Positions 45,810 through 57,319 of a DNA stretch of 64,000 bases are shown here, in pieces. The stretch's first letter is position 1, and each line of letters opens with the position of its first letter. The notes under the pieces were generated by a model. That model was not told the origin of the DNA. It did not search any database and worked only from the letters and a program-made list of their open reading frames with translations. Made by a program: the position numbers and the translations under genes. Origin of the DNA: Angiostrongylus vasorum (taxonomy: Eukaryota > Nematoda > Chromadorea > Rhabditida > Metastrongylidae); assembly GCA_018806985.1 (NCBI GenBank), contig JADANN010000010.1, positions 25,731 to 89,730 of the forward strand. The letters are read 5' to 3'.

Positions 45810-46092
45810 AAGGCGCTTGTTGCGCAACGGTCTGAGGCGCTCTTTCAGTACACATGAGGTCGATCCCCGAGCTCAAAGCTCGCTCACCAAGCCTTCCATC
45901 ACTCCGGGGTAGGCAAATTGGTACCCGGCGTATCTGGGAGGATCTCAGCGCCGGCTCGGTACATCGTTAGACCACCGCGAGTCATTGTAAAGGCCAGATA
46001 TGCATTCAATCAGCTCCAAACTATACTTAATGAAGTCGAATGCATGGTGCATCCCTCAAGAAATGATCAACGCTGAGTTTTATCCTCTATTT
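45810..46092 (+). repeat. SINE-A copy, diverged head
   Basis: The head is altered (TTGCGCAACGGTCTGAGG and GAGGTCGATCCCC). The core and body are clear (CTCCGGGGTAGGCAAATTGG at about 45,901). Confidence 0.8.
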
Positions 46093-46094
46093 AT

Positions 46095-49030
46095 CGATTA
46101 TGTCAGTAACATCAAAAATTTCTCCAGACGCCCACCAAATAACTATTTAACACGCCCACTATTAAAGCTTACATCGAATTAATATTTAGCTACCACATTT
46201 TTAAATAAGTGGTACAGGTAATGGTGAAGCTTAAAATCTCCACAGGAAAACATCGATGGGTCCGTCATCTAATGAACGGGAATCGATTACAGACAGACGA
46301 AAAGAAGAACAGAACGAAGTTTTAGGAGATGCAAGCACCTTCTAAGACGGTCATCTACAAAGAACCCAGATGTGTTCACATCTCAAACTCAGCCAGCTGC
46401 ACTAGCAGATGTAAACACTTCACAGACCTCGTTATGATCCCCGGGTACATTACCATACCTGAAGAAATCTACAGCAGGTGGACGATCTTCAGGTAAGGAA
46501 ATGGATGGAGAATGAGCAGAAGCTCGCAGTACTCGTGAGACGAAGCCATTCAGGTATCCAAAGTAAACACTACAGGCAAAGCACCATTTGGGAAGAAAAC
46601 CTTTAGCCTAATTCCATAAGCAATATAGTGACTTTCATATGCATGTAGGCATGTAGGAATGTAGTCTTACAGTATACCTAAGCAACTCATAAGATTAATA
46701 AGTTTCACAATAGTAATACGATAAGATAGAGGTTTTGGTTTCTTTCTAATCGTAGTCCACGGGGTTGGTCCGTTCAGTACAGGGCAACGTGTACGAAGAG
46801 CACTTAGTGACTTCTAAATCGTTCACAATCCCTAGCGCTCGAACGATACATTAATAGGAATGGAGTAACCTCAGACACGTCAACAATATACTTACTGGAG
46901 AAATGGATCTCAACAGCATCTTTCCTCACAAACTTTGAGAAAAAAAACAGTTCAGAAAAGCGGGCACCATTTTATAACAGTTCATTCTGTATGAAAACAG
47001 AGTCTGTGAATCAGATACACAAGCATTTGCAAGACCTCTAAGCGATCAGCACAAACTTTAGCTAGCTGAAATTTTTTTGAGCTAAGGGAATCTACAGAAT
47101 ACTCTTACTCTTACTCGAGCACTGGACTAAAAACCCAGTGTTTTATTACAGAAGAATCCTAACAAGTGAACATTACTATAAGTGCGTGATTAATGCACAA
47201 CGCTCTAGTGCTTTAACCTTTCTAACTCACATTCTTTGGAAGATTATCACCAGCGCCCACAGTATGACACAGAACATTAACCAGATCTGGCTTGAAAGAG
47301 TTAAACACTGAAAAAATTCCGTTCTTGGAGAACTATCGCAAACCCATAACTACCAAAAGCCTTCGATTAACATTTGTATCAGATCAAGCCAAACATTCCA
47401 GTCTCTGATGGTTGTGTCGATCCTAGAAAAGCATCATAAAGGAGTAAATAACTATAGAAAAGGTAAATCGAACTACACCTGCAGATATAAAGGGAGATTG
47501 TCAAAGTAATTATAGACCACTTTGTAGACCCCAACCTCGGTCGCGCTGGCGAAATCTGTGATAGAAATTACCTAATGAAGAATCAGGCACAACCAGCAAA
47601 AACGGATAGATTATATCCTGGTGGATTGACAGAAGAACGAGCTATCACTGGTTTCCTTCAAACATTCGAAAAAAGCCTAGATAATATGTTAAGATATCTA
47701 TCAATCTCTAGCATGTAAGAAGTACAACTGAAAGGGTATCCGAAAAGAGCTAGTTAGCCACAATCAGAAGGAGATCGCCTACTTGAAAACAAAACTATCC
47801 AAGCTTTTGCTACGAGTAATGCATTGGCAGATTAAGAACAGGTTCTGTGTGAAGCATGTTATTAACCCACGTCCCGACAGCAAGTCCTCATCTCTTCCAG
47901 GGATTTCAAATCATGAAAAAAGCACTACTAAGACTTTCCAGCAAAATACCAGGGATCTCTGAAAGGTAGAAAACAGTTTCTCAGTAAAGAAAAACATATA
48001 ATTTACGATCCATGAAGATGGAAAAAGCAACATGTAATCAAGCTCTACAATCAATGTATTACAATATGACTTGCCTTGCGGCATAATGCTATGTTAACGT
48101 CTTCGACCAAGACGTTGAGGTTTTAAACATCCTTCACAACCTCATCTCGTTCGCCATATCTGATCTGATTCACTGCCTTCAGCTATTGAGAAGACCTGCA
48201 AATTTTCTTCACCATTCGAGGCACTATCACGTATAAAAGGGCTGACACAGTGACAACGGCCAGAGACGACTATGATTAATTTGTGAAAGCAAGTCTAGGG
48301 AGAATAGTAACATTCATGACAACGGCTATAGATTAAGAGGATCAACCTGTGAAAGAGGGCTATAGACAGACATGCGAGCGAGAAGCTACAAGTGGGTCAG
48401 AAGGGCAAACCGCAAATGCTTTCTTCTGGTGGGCTGAATGGGCACAACGAAACAGAAGGGAAGACGCCACTAGAAAGTAGTTTGGCTATAATAACGTAAC
48501 AATATGAAACCGTTTCCAGCATTAAAACACAAAAAAAAGCTAGGAAGGACGTCAATGTATGAAGTCCCCGAGGCAAATGAAGAAATTATGGGAATTCGCG
48601 CCATTGAACACCAAGTAGCGCTGGAGCAGAGTTGCATCATTCATATTGAGTGGTCTGTATTCACTAGCAATTGTAAATCCTAATTTGTAGTTTACAGTTG
48701 ACTTTTATGCTGCTGGATGAGCAAGGATTTTTTTCGTAGTAAAGCGGTTCTAACCAGTGTCCATGTTCCTACAACAAGCCGTTGTCGCGTTACATCATTG
48801 AACCAAAGTTTGTCATCACTCGACCACGTTTTCTTTTAACGACGATGGATTCAGGGATTCTTCAACGAATATGACAAAATAAAAAAGCGGAAACTTCCAT
48901 GAGCAATGAGCAATCCACAATGGTCATGATCTGTTTGCTGGAAGAGCTTATCCGATAACAGCTGCGAAACGGTAGGTGTGCAATCCGATTGGCTCAATGG
49001 TTGAACCATAATGAAACTGCGCAGTAATTC
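46095..49030. other. Gene-poor stretch of nearly 3 kb
   Basis: No open frame longer than about 60 codons and no repeat family of the window is recognised. Faint LINE-like pieces (for example a SNYRPL-like segment near 47,510) are too weak to call. Confidence 0.35.
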
Positions 49031-49034
49031 CCTA

Positions 49035-50035
49035 GCGAGCGAAGGATTCGTCGCCGAAAACACACCTCCCTCAGATCCACATCGTGGTGATGACCTGGAT
49101 ACGCCCTTGCAAGGTTGCGTCAGGACTCCAGGGAGGACCAAGTTGCACGATCAGCAATAGGCCAGCCTCAGTACACCGCACACTGGGTGCTCCTGTCTAT
49201 AACGTCAGGCGTTGAGACGACCGGTGAGAGGCCAGAAAATCTCGGGTTACGCAGAACGTCATTGGAACCGGATCTGACGAACACACGCACGACACGCCAC
49301 GGAAATTGTTTCTTACGATGTATGTATAATGCCCGAACACTCTCCACAGACGCCGATCTTCATGCCCTTCTTATAGCCGCAGGTAGCATTAAATTTCATC
49401 TGATCGCATTACAAGAAACAAAAATCAAGAAGACCGACATAAAGGTCCAATCACGAAATGTCGGCGGCGTAGGCTTTGTCGTCCACCCGCCCACTGTCCA
49501 TCTCGTCGACTCATACGAGATCCTTTCTCCTCGCATAGCCGTCCTCCGCCTTCAACTGATCGCATCACAAGAAGATCACTATCATCAATTGCTACTCACC
49601 GACCGACGCAGCTGATAAGTACGATTTAAATGCGTTCTTCTATCAATTGGAAGAAGTCATCCGCAATGAAAAAGCATATCATAAATTAGTTGTCGGGAGA
49701 CTTCAACGCCAGAATAGGAAAGGCCAACGAGAGCGAATACAGCATCGGAAATTTTTGATTAGGAGAAAGAAATGAGAATGGGAACCGTCACACAGGACTC
49801 CTGTCCTCAGCACGTCTCTTCCATGGAAACTCGTTTTTCCAGAAGAAAGAAAGCCGCCGCTGAAACATGGGAATCTCCTAACGGCATTACTCATCGGCGA
49901 TCGACCACATTCTGACAAACAGAAGATGGTGCCTACTTGACACATCGGTAGTCCCGTCATTCTGTAGTGGATGCGATCACCGCCTTCTTCGCGTGAAGAT
50001 TCGATTCAGCCGCAAGCTGGAAAAAGAACTCTCTT
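49035..50035 (+). mobile_element. Second RTE-type LINE family, 5' region and endonuclease, 3' truncated
   Basis: An open frame at 49,115-49,615 contains [28 protein letters not shown] and [11 protein letters not shown], the N-terminal boxes of the RTE apurinic-type endonuclease (catalytic Asn and Glu). After a frameshift near 49,610 it continues with V-GDFNARIGKA (the first D replaced by R), a WESPNGI segment, IDHILTNRRWCLL and FCSGCDHRLLRVKIRFSRKL. It stops at about 50,035, before the RT domain, directly next to the last ankyrin exon of the receptor relic. Confidence 0.85.
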
Positions 50036-50098
50036 CATCGACCACGAGGAAAAAAGTCTAGCTGTATACGACAAGTACGGAGTTAAGAAATATCCAAC

Positions 50099-51556
50099 CT
50101 TATCGTTCATCATCAGTACACTCTCGCCGGCTCTAATTAACTCCTTTACAAGTCCAATAAGGCCCTCCGCAACAGCAAGGTGGAGCAGGGTGAAATTCTG
50201 TATACAGTTAGTAAAGAATAATGAGAACTTCACTTTATTATTCATACTTACTTCATACTTGAATCGCCCGTCCCCACAAGTTGTGCGGGCCCCAGCATAG
50301 CTTCCACCTTTCGGAGATTTGCTGGTTGAGCATTGTGGTTCTCTGGAACCCCGAGGTCAACTTGGCCAAAGTCTGCCCCCAGGTCTTCACTACTACGGGC
50401 AGTCGCAGACCTTATCGATCAGAGGGAGATTTGCCACCATGCGACTTTAATACCAGGACGGTAGTGGATCCTGGTATTGGTTTACCCTTAGCTAGGCTTC
50501 CTGATGGAAACGCCGGACCCCTTCGCAGCTTGGGAGACCCTGCTAGAGAGATGAATCCTCCCGCTGTACATCGCAGCCCGAGACCCAAGAACACCTCCCA
50601 GCCACAATGAGGAGGTAAACCGTTAAGAGGGTGTTAATCATAAGGATGTTTTGAAGACCTCACAATCTTTGCAGTCAATGAAGGCCGATTTCCGTACAAA
50701 GAAGGCAACCATTTGGAAGTTATCGTATTTTGCAGCGAAATGCATTGTTGTTCTTCCATTCCATGAAATAAGATTCTAAAACGAAAATCCAATAATGACA
50801 TTTTTTAGAGAGCAAAAATTTCCTCAATCAGTCATTTAGGGGTGCGCCCAATATCTCTAGAGATTTGCTGACTAACATTATCACCTCCATAGTTAACGTC
50901 TGCAGCGGCGTCAACAAGCATTTGTGCGGCCTTTGCATCCACCTTATCGTGCATTGCAACGAGCATCGAAAACATGTTCTGTTTTTGTCATCTACTGCAT
51001 CCACCTGAACGACGGTGATTTACCCAACATTTCTTACCGTAAGCGAAGGTGTCCAGTCCACAAAAAAACGAATAATTTAGAAAATAAATCAGAATGCACC
51101 TCTTTCATCATCTCCTCAATCTCCAGCACAGCCTCCATTATACCAGATGCGCACGCATATCTGGCAAAATTCAAACAGGTCCAATTTGTACTCTCACGAA
51201 TCACCGGTGAAGCCTCAAATTAGGCAAGCTGGCGTACCAAAGCTACATGATCGCACGAAATTGCCATATATAATGCCGCGTCATCACCTTAACTCGAAAC
51301 GGGTAGACAACATAATAATAGCCATGTAGGTTGAATAACTGTGATAGGTAAGTGCTAAAAAAAATGACCACGTTGTAGTTACATGAAACAAGTCTATTCT
51401 TCTAAAATTTTCACCAAAAAAAAAGGAAATTAAAGGCAGCTTGCAATCATCGCAAAAAATAATGTCCGCACCAATAGCAGTTAGGTTCGTAATAACGTCA
51501 ATCAACGTGATGGTATATGCCAGTATCACCAACGCAGTTCGCCCATATGGACCTCG
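50099..51556 (-). pseudogene. LIN-12/GLP-1 (Notch)-like receptor relic: six ankyrin repeats
   Basis: The ankyrin domain of Notch receptors binds the nuclear CSL complex. In transcriptional order: repeat 1 (51,556-51,430) with VITNLTAIGADI; repeats 2-3 (51,288-51,100) with ALYMAISCDHVALVRQLA, then an in-frame TAA at 51,220-51,222, then TNWTCLNFARYACASG; repeat 4 (50,994-50,877) with MLVDAAADVNYGGD and a one-base frameshift near 50,975; repeat 5 (50,775-50,659) with GRTTMHFAAKYDNF; repeat 6 (50,197-50,099) with LLHLAVAEGLIGLVKELI. Exons 4, 5 and 6 join in phase 0 at nematode-like splice sites. Order, spacing and the VNYGGD insert of repeat 4 fit the nematode LIN-12/GLP-1 type better than other ankyrin proteins, judged from memory. 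RTE elements abut both ends. The stop and frameshift suggest a pseudogene; sequence error cannot be excluded. Confidence 0.75.
50246..50631 (+). repeat. Repeat C copy in the intron between ankyrin exons 5 and 6
   Basis: Full-length copy (GTTGTGCGGGCCCCAGCATA to GAGGTAAACCGTTAAGAGG), opposite in orientation to the receptor relic. Confidence 0.85.
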
Positions 51557-51699
51557 TTTGTCTCCTTCTCCAGCCGATGATGGGAAGAAGAATGGATATT
51601 GCGAAGCATATTCGAGATGCAACTGGGAAGGCAAAGGCTGCAAACTCCTTCGTTACCGTGTCACCTGCATCACCTGTACGCCCGTTGATCGTCGAGTGA

Positions 51700-54600
51700 C
51701 TTGATGGGGGCGCCAGTAAACCTTCCATTCTTCCCTATCGCGTGCAAGAGTAGCCCAGTGAGTTCTGCTCGCTCTAGGGACTCGTCGAGCATCATATCTT
51801 TCTTCTAGGCTCTTCGTGAAGAACTCTGACCATCGCGTCGGTGGTATTCACGCAGTACGTTTAACATCTCGAGGAATCCAGTCAGTAATGGCTCTTGTCC
51901 ATCGGTTGTCAATCATACGCATTGCGTGTCCGGCCTACTTTATTTTCGATTGTTTGGCGTACAGAACGGCATCTTTGATTTTTTGATCGTTGACGCAGGT
52001 CGGGAGCTCCGGATCCCATCTCTTAAATTGGGTGAAACGGGATACTCCTAGCATCGTCCTTTCGACTGCGCGTTCGATAACGCTGAGTGGTCTTCCATCC
52101 AGCTTACGCATCGACCAGGTTTCTGACGCATACGTTAAGCAGGAAGTATCGTTGTGTCGAAAAGGTGGTCACAGAGTCCAGTGTTCTTTGTTCTCTACAC
52201 TACATCCTCGATGCTCTTCGAAAGCACCCCAAGTCGCACGTTTCCTTCTGCTCAGCTCTGGAGCTAGGTCTTTCATCATATTGATTTCCCGACCTAGATA
52301 GATATAACTGGAACATTCGGAGATAATCGTTTCGTTTAGCATGAATGCGAGCATGCGAAACCAATCCGTTCTTCATCAACATCGTTTTTTGTGAGATTTA
52401 GCCGAGGACCAATCTTTCAACAGGCTTTATCAAAGTCGGCAAGCATACGTACTGCTTAGCTAAGGTTTGATGTGACAAGGACGATGTCATCAGCAAAGCG
52501 AAGATGATGTAACTGCCGACCACCGATTTTCACTCCCATATTATCCCATTCCAATGTTCGCATGACGTTCTGGAGGGTGGCCGTAAATAATTTTGGCGAG
52601 ATGGTATCGACTTGCCTAAACTCCTCTTTTGACGTCAACGATAACATCGTCGTAGAATGGTGATATCGTGGTTGTGAAATTTTTTGTACACCTCAGGGAG
52701 AATCTTTATGTACTGAGTAGGGTACTCCAAAACTATCAAGGGCTTCCGAGACTGCTTCTATCTCAAACTGAATCACAGGCGTTCTGTAAATCGATGAACG
52801 TGAGACAGAGCGGTCTTTTGTACTCTCGCGATACTTCAATGAGCCTTGTTATCGTGTGGATGTGGTCCACCGTACTAAATCCTTTTCGAAACCCTGCTTG
52901 CTCACATGGCTGTCCTTCACCCACTGTTCTGTCAATCCTGTTTAGGATGACTCGAGTGAAAAGTTTGTGGACGACAGACAGCAATCAGATGGGGCGATAG
53001 TTGCAGGTAACGTGTGAAGAGTCGTGCCAGTGTCTTTACGAGGACTGGCTGAAGGTTCTTCAGGTGTTGTGGTCTTATCCTGTCCGGACCTGATGCTGTT
53101 TGTTTTTTTCACCAACGAAATGGCAGGTCGTGATTTCGGAAGGGAGAACCGGTGGTAGAACATATCCATCCTCCTTTATTTCATATGACGGAAGGTGGAC
53201 TTGGCTATCGAACAGATCTGAGTAGTGATCGTGAATGATTTTCTACATTGCCTTACTGGACGCTATAACTGTTCCGTCTTGGCGTCGGAGTGCATTCATC
53301 TAGGTCCTGTGATTGGCGAAGCTTCGGTGGGCTTTACGAATGCTTTTCCCAGCCTCCGCAGCTTCGACCATTACTGCCGCTCTTCTTCCTTCAAGATCTT
53401 CTTTTATCGCCTGTCTGCACTGTTTTGCAAGTTCGGACGTTAGTTCGCGGTAGCCTGCAGCTCGCGCGATTCCACGGTGGTGTATAATCTCGATCGTTTC
53501 TGGAGAGAGACGTCTCTTGGTGACTTTCAGACTCTCAGCTTTCATAGCGCTAACGTGAACATGTTGAATCAGCCGATCGTATTCTTCGTCGATGTTATCG
53601 GCAACGGGTCCCAGTTTACGGTGGTTCCGTGACTTCGATTTTTTGAATTTATAGGCTTTTTCTCCTTTTCGCGAGAAATAGAATCTTGCACGAAGGAGAC
53701 GGTGGTCTGATCCCATGTAGAATTTTGGCACAACAGCGACATCGGTTAGAGAAAGACCATCTATTTACTATGATGTGGTCTATTTCGTCATGGTAGTCTC
53801 CATTGGGAGACTCCCACGTCCAGCGTTGAGAGTGAGGGCTTCTGGAATTGCGAGTTACCATGGATGGTCTTGGTCGCCGTGATAAACTCAGATAGCCGCC
53901 CACCCTGTTCGTTCCCATTCTAATGCATGGGTCACAATGTGACGTTCTTGAGACGTTCTTCTTGGTCCAATCTTGGCGTTGAAATCTCCAATGATGACCT
54001 TAAAGAATGTGTGGTCTTCTCTGTAGAACTTCTCCAAGTTCATATAGAATGCTTTGAGTTCTTCCTCGTCATAGTTTGATGTCGGCGCGTAAACGACGAA
54101 GATTGCCAAAAGCCGGAATTGATCCACGTCTTTTTAATCGTACACGTCCGATTCGGGTTGTAAGTTGTTTCAATGAATCTATGTTCATGGACAAACTCGT
54201 GTTAACGAGAACGCCGACGCCGCCAACTCCTCTACTGTCGCATGTTCCCAAGTAATAGTTCTTCTTCGTTGTCATAGGCGGCGTTGAAAAGCTGGCGTCT
54301 TCTCGTCTCGGCCAGGCCGATGACGTCGTACTTTATCCTTCTTGCTTGCATGAGCAAGTCTTCTATCGAGGACTCGAATGCAAATGTACGTGGACTATAG
54401 GTACAGATCGTCACCACAGTTCTTTGTAAAACAGGCATCTTTGCAGGACAGCTTCCATTGGCCCTGAGATTTTAGCAGCCTCTCCGTACTCGTCCTACCC
54501 AACGCTGCGTGATTGGGGGGCTGTTTTCAGGGTCAGGGGCAATGAGGCCCGTTTCTCCTACTGTTTATAGCTTTTGATTCCCACGTATAGCTTGCTGAGC

Positions 54601-54755
54601 TCTGAACGTGAGGGGCTGGGTATGCTCACGGGTAGCTTGCCAGGCTGGACATGGAGCTTATTTGTTGGAGGCGACTCCTAAACGCCTCCCATATATTTCC
54701 CTGTCACTTGATTGCAGGCTTTTTGGCCGAATTGACTTGTAGAATAGAATGTGCA
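51700..54755 (-). mobile_element. RTE-type LINE, nearly full length
   Basis: In transcriptional order: a 5' untranslated region shared with 39,012; endonuclease boxes [44 protein letters not shown], a TWESPNG segment, EIDHIIVNR and GSDHRLLRARF; then the RT domain with VVHKLFTRVILNRIDR, CEQAGFRKGFSTVDHI, FIDLQNACDSV (catalytic Asp position), RQ-DTISPKLF and LRFADDIVLV (FADD box, about 52,490); then SSYIYLGREIN and a C-terminal end near 51,700. Several frameshifts and stops split it into pieces of at most 143 codons, and ACDSV replaces the usual AFDSV. It inserted between the heterodimerisation and ankyrin parts of the receptor relic, in the same orientation. Confidence 0.92.
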
Positions 54756-54785
54756 TAAACTAGAACGCACCCACACACGCGTGCA

Positions 54786-54985
54786 TGAATACGCCCTGTA
54801 AATGCAGAAAGTATGTGCCAAATCGGCGCAGCAGAAACAGGGAGTCCATCCCCTGGATCCACCTGCGTCTCAGGGAAGCAAAGGTCGCTTTTGGTCCGCG
54901 ATTAACCCCCCTCTATGCGCCACCTGCGGACGCGCCACGTATCCTCGCGACTAACCGGCTCGAGATCCCTCATATGAGGGAGATC
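54786..54985 (+). repeat. Repeat E copy
   Basis: Matches the reverse complement of 37,419-37,618. It includes CGCGACTAACCGGCTCGAG and a short palindrome CCCTCATATGAGGG near its 3' end, and lies immediately upstream (in element terms) of the RTE 5' end. Confidence 0.65.
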
Positions 54986-55374
54986 CGTGGTTTGGCTACC
55001 GTAGTGAGGAGAACATGCGAACATACATACATATGATGAAAAGAAATTAATCTACTTATTCAGGGCATGACAAACTATTCGGCGGCTTTCTCACTTTGGC
55101 AGTTTCGAAGTAATTGATTTCTTAAGCAGATTCAATTTCCGATTCCGAAAGATCCACATGTCGCCGTCTGAACTTGTAAAGCAAAGCCAAACAGTCCATT
55201 TTTTTTGCTATTAAGTTCGATTTGCTTTTTATCCCAAGTTATTCACAGAAAGAGAGTGAAAAAAATAGACAACGTAAAGGGAAAATACTCTCAAATGCCT
55301 TTGATGGAATCCACAATGATGCACTTTCAATCAACTTTCGTTTTCTGCTTGATCTTTAATGAACGGCAAAAAGA

Positions 55375-55997
55375 ACTGTGAAGATCATCGAGATGGATAT
55401 GCACCTCATCACTACAACTAATGACAGATTCCAAGAATCTCTAGACTTTAGCTCTCTAGCACGGCTGATCAGACAGAAATGTTCAACGCAACGAATTTCT
55501 GAAAACTCATCGACTTCCCTGCGGCGAATAAAACTGAACTCATTTTTATGTACGGCGAATTTTTGCGACGTTTCCGAAAACTCATTAAATGTATTCCTCA
55601 CACATTCTGTAGCTTCGATCAAACTAGCTACACGTCGACATCACTGGAGCACTCGTTGACACAACTTCAGACATCGATCTCAGTGCAAGCCAAGATATCC
55701 TGATTCTCCATCGAATAACGAAGATTCTTAAAATAAACACTCAGATCGCACAATTAAGGAAATTGGAAGCAAAAAGAGGTAATCCAATGAAAAACAGCAC
55801 ATGAATGTCAGAACACTGTATCTAATTTCGTTGATCATTACCTCTTTTCCGATGGTAACTCTTTCACCAGCTTTTCCACTTTTCCACAAGGAGGTCATCG
55901 GCCTTTTCTCATCACTTTCAACCCGATCATCGGCACGAAGCAACTGAATAAGTGAGCTAAGAAAGCAGGAGTTGGCAATGAAATAGTGTGGTTTTGC
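55375..55997 (-). pseudogene. LIN-12/GLP-1-like receptor relic: heterodimerisation domain
   Basis: Exon 55,997-55,842 (acceptor GTCGTACAG, donor gtaatg) codes for exactly 52 residues with FLSSLIQLLRADDRV and DEKRPMTSLWKSG. These line up with the FL--L---LR--V-I--DE-G-P---W-G part of the first heterodimerisation half in Notch-family receptors. The next exon starts at 55,699 with DILACTEIDV, hits TGA at 55,667-55,669, and continues SCVNECSSDVDV, then a stop. After a frame change it reads SLIEATECVRNTFNEF. This agrees with the second half (L-ID---C---C--D), where the two cysteines pair. The frame ends with a hydrophobic run (LSLVVVMRCISISMIFTVLF) and TAA, possibly the membrane segment. One nonsense and one frameshift argue for a dead copy. 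Confidence 0.6.
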
Positions 55998-56122
55998 CTG
56001 TACGACTACAAACAGGTGTGCTAGCAACTGCAATATAGCAGAATTTCAAACTCAGAACAGCAAAAAAAGGGCACTAAACCTAAGATGACTCGCCTTTGAT
56101 TAGATCAAGCATTCAAACTTAC

Positions 56123-56531
56123 TATCCCGCGAGGAAACGTCTCCTTGCAGTCACCGCCGTAAAGATCGTAAGCTACTTGCTTGCATTGTTGATCGCAAAC
56201 ATCGCTTCTTTGTCTTTCCTTGCAGCATTTGGAAATCGATTTAGGGACACTCTGACCCCACTCGAATGCAAACGAACCCACTGTATACAGGTGCATCTAT
56301 GTTGAATTCCTACAGATGGGCATTTCTGCACATAGTCGAAAGTGTTTACAAATGAAAGGAAAGTACTGAAAGAACATGCCTCATGACAAATAGAATTCCT
56401 GAATAATCTCGAATTCCTCAGCAATCGAGAACAATAGGAAGAAAATGCAACTCACTGAGCAACTGAAAGATCTGCTTGTTGTAAGTAAGCAGTCACCTAT
56501 ATCGCTGTCGCAATCAGAACCGATAAGATCA
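56123..56531 (-). pseudogene. LIN-12/GLP-1-like receptor relic: Lin-12/Notch repeats (LNR)
   Basis: The best exon is 56,280-56,123 (acceptor CTGTATACAG, donor gtaagt). It reads CCKERQRSDVCDQQC and then YDLYGGDC, which aligns without gaps to an LNR of the C-x-ER-x(4)-VC-x(3)-C-x(4)-C-x-F-D-GGDC type. The fifth cysteine is replaced by Tyr and the calcium-site Asp by Tyr. The preceding exon, starting at 56,398 (GATTATTCAG), reads NSICHEACSF and then a final KCP, matching another LNR with two cysteines changed to Phe. A tiny exon at 56,531-56,497 (IGSDCDSD) may end the first LNR. LNRs hold the receptor switch closed, so these losses would be damaging. The junction of the first two exons is not resolved. 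Confidence 0.6.
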
Positions 56532-57207
56532 CTGAAATAGGCTAAAACTCTTCTCCGAACTAAGGATACAGAGCCACACCATCAAATTTTGAAAAAGACC
56601 CTGGCGATTTGCGACAGCAGGGTTCTTCGACGAGGGCCCCTTGCTGTTGCAGATAGGAGCCTTCATGAAAAAAAAAGAAAGAAAAGTGAAATGTACCGTC
56701 CACATTTTCAGAAAATAACAGAATCGTCACCACAGAATAATAAAGACACTTAAAACCTAGACAAGATATGTGCATTTCAATATAGACCGCCAATATTCAC
56801 CCCCATGTAATGGAGTTTGTTATGCATGTACCAGTCGTATCTGACTGACACTATGGTGCATGTGTTGGAGGCATCACTAGACAACAGCAACAAACACATC
56901 GTAGTACAATTTACTAAAAGAAAGATTCCAGCTCACGTATTATATGTTCTCCCATCAATAATTCGCTCAGTGTTTTGCTAACGTAGTCCTTTATAACCCA
57001 GAGGGCATCCGCAAACATACTGCCGGGTCCGATCAATGAATGATCCAATGTTAAGGTAAGTTCTAAGCAGTAAGACCAAAATGTACCAGAAACATCGAAG
57101 GAAGTCTTTGAGAAAACGGCAATGACATTCTAAGTATTCGACGAATACTCAAAAGCAACGCAGCCGAACACATCTCAAAGCGTTTCTGAGATGTAGTTAT
57201 TTTTTTT

Positions 57208-57319
57208 GACTCCACGTTAACACACGTGGCACCGTTTTCACACGGCGACAGTGACCATTTATTGACGTCACAATTCATTAAAGACCAAGGGCAAGCACTG
57301 CATGTCGGACCAACATGGG
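57208..57319 (-). CDS. EGF-like exon, probably of the receptor relic or of a DSL ligand
   Basis: The acceptor ATGTCACAG (minus strand) leads into GPTCSACPWSLMNCDVNK followed by SPCENGATCVNV. The end of one EGF module (GPTC) followed by the SPC-NGATCV start of the next is typical of Notch-pathway proteins. The frame and phase are compatible with the exon ending at 58,854 (A|CC), about 1.5 kb upstream, which would put a DSL-like segment and EGF in one transcript. Additional cysteine-rich frames near 57,440-57,590 may be lost EGF exons. The donor is unclear. Confidence 0.5.

Noticed and set aside
47300..48520. Additional LINE copy
   Set aside because: Only isolated words such as a SNYRPL-like segment resemble an RT; no ordered set of motifs could be followed.
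56123..56280. RECK cysteine-knot or nematode DB-module exon
   Set aside because: The CC-x(8)-C-x(3)-C start fits those families loosely, but the GGDC ending and gapless fit to an LNR, plus downstream heterodimerisation and ankyrin exons, favour a Notch receptor.
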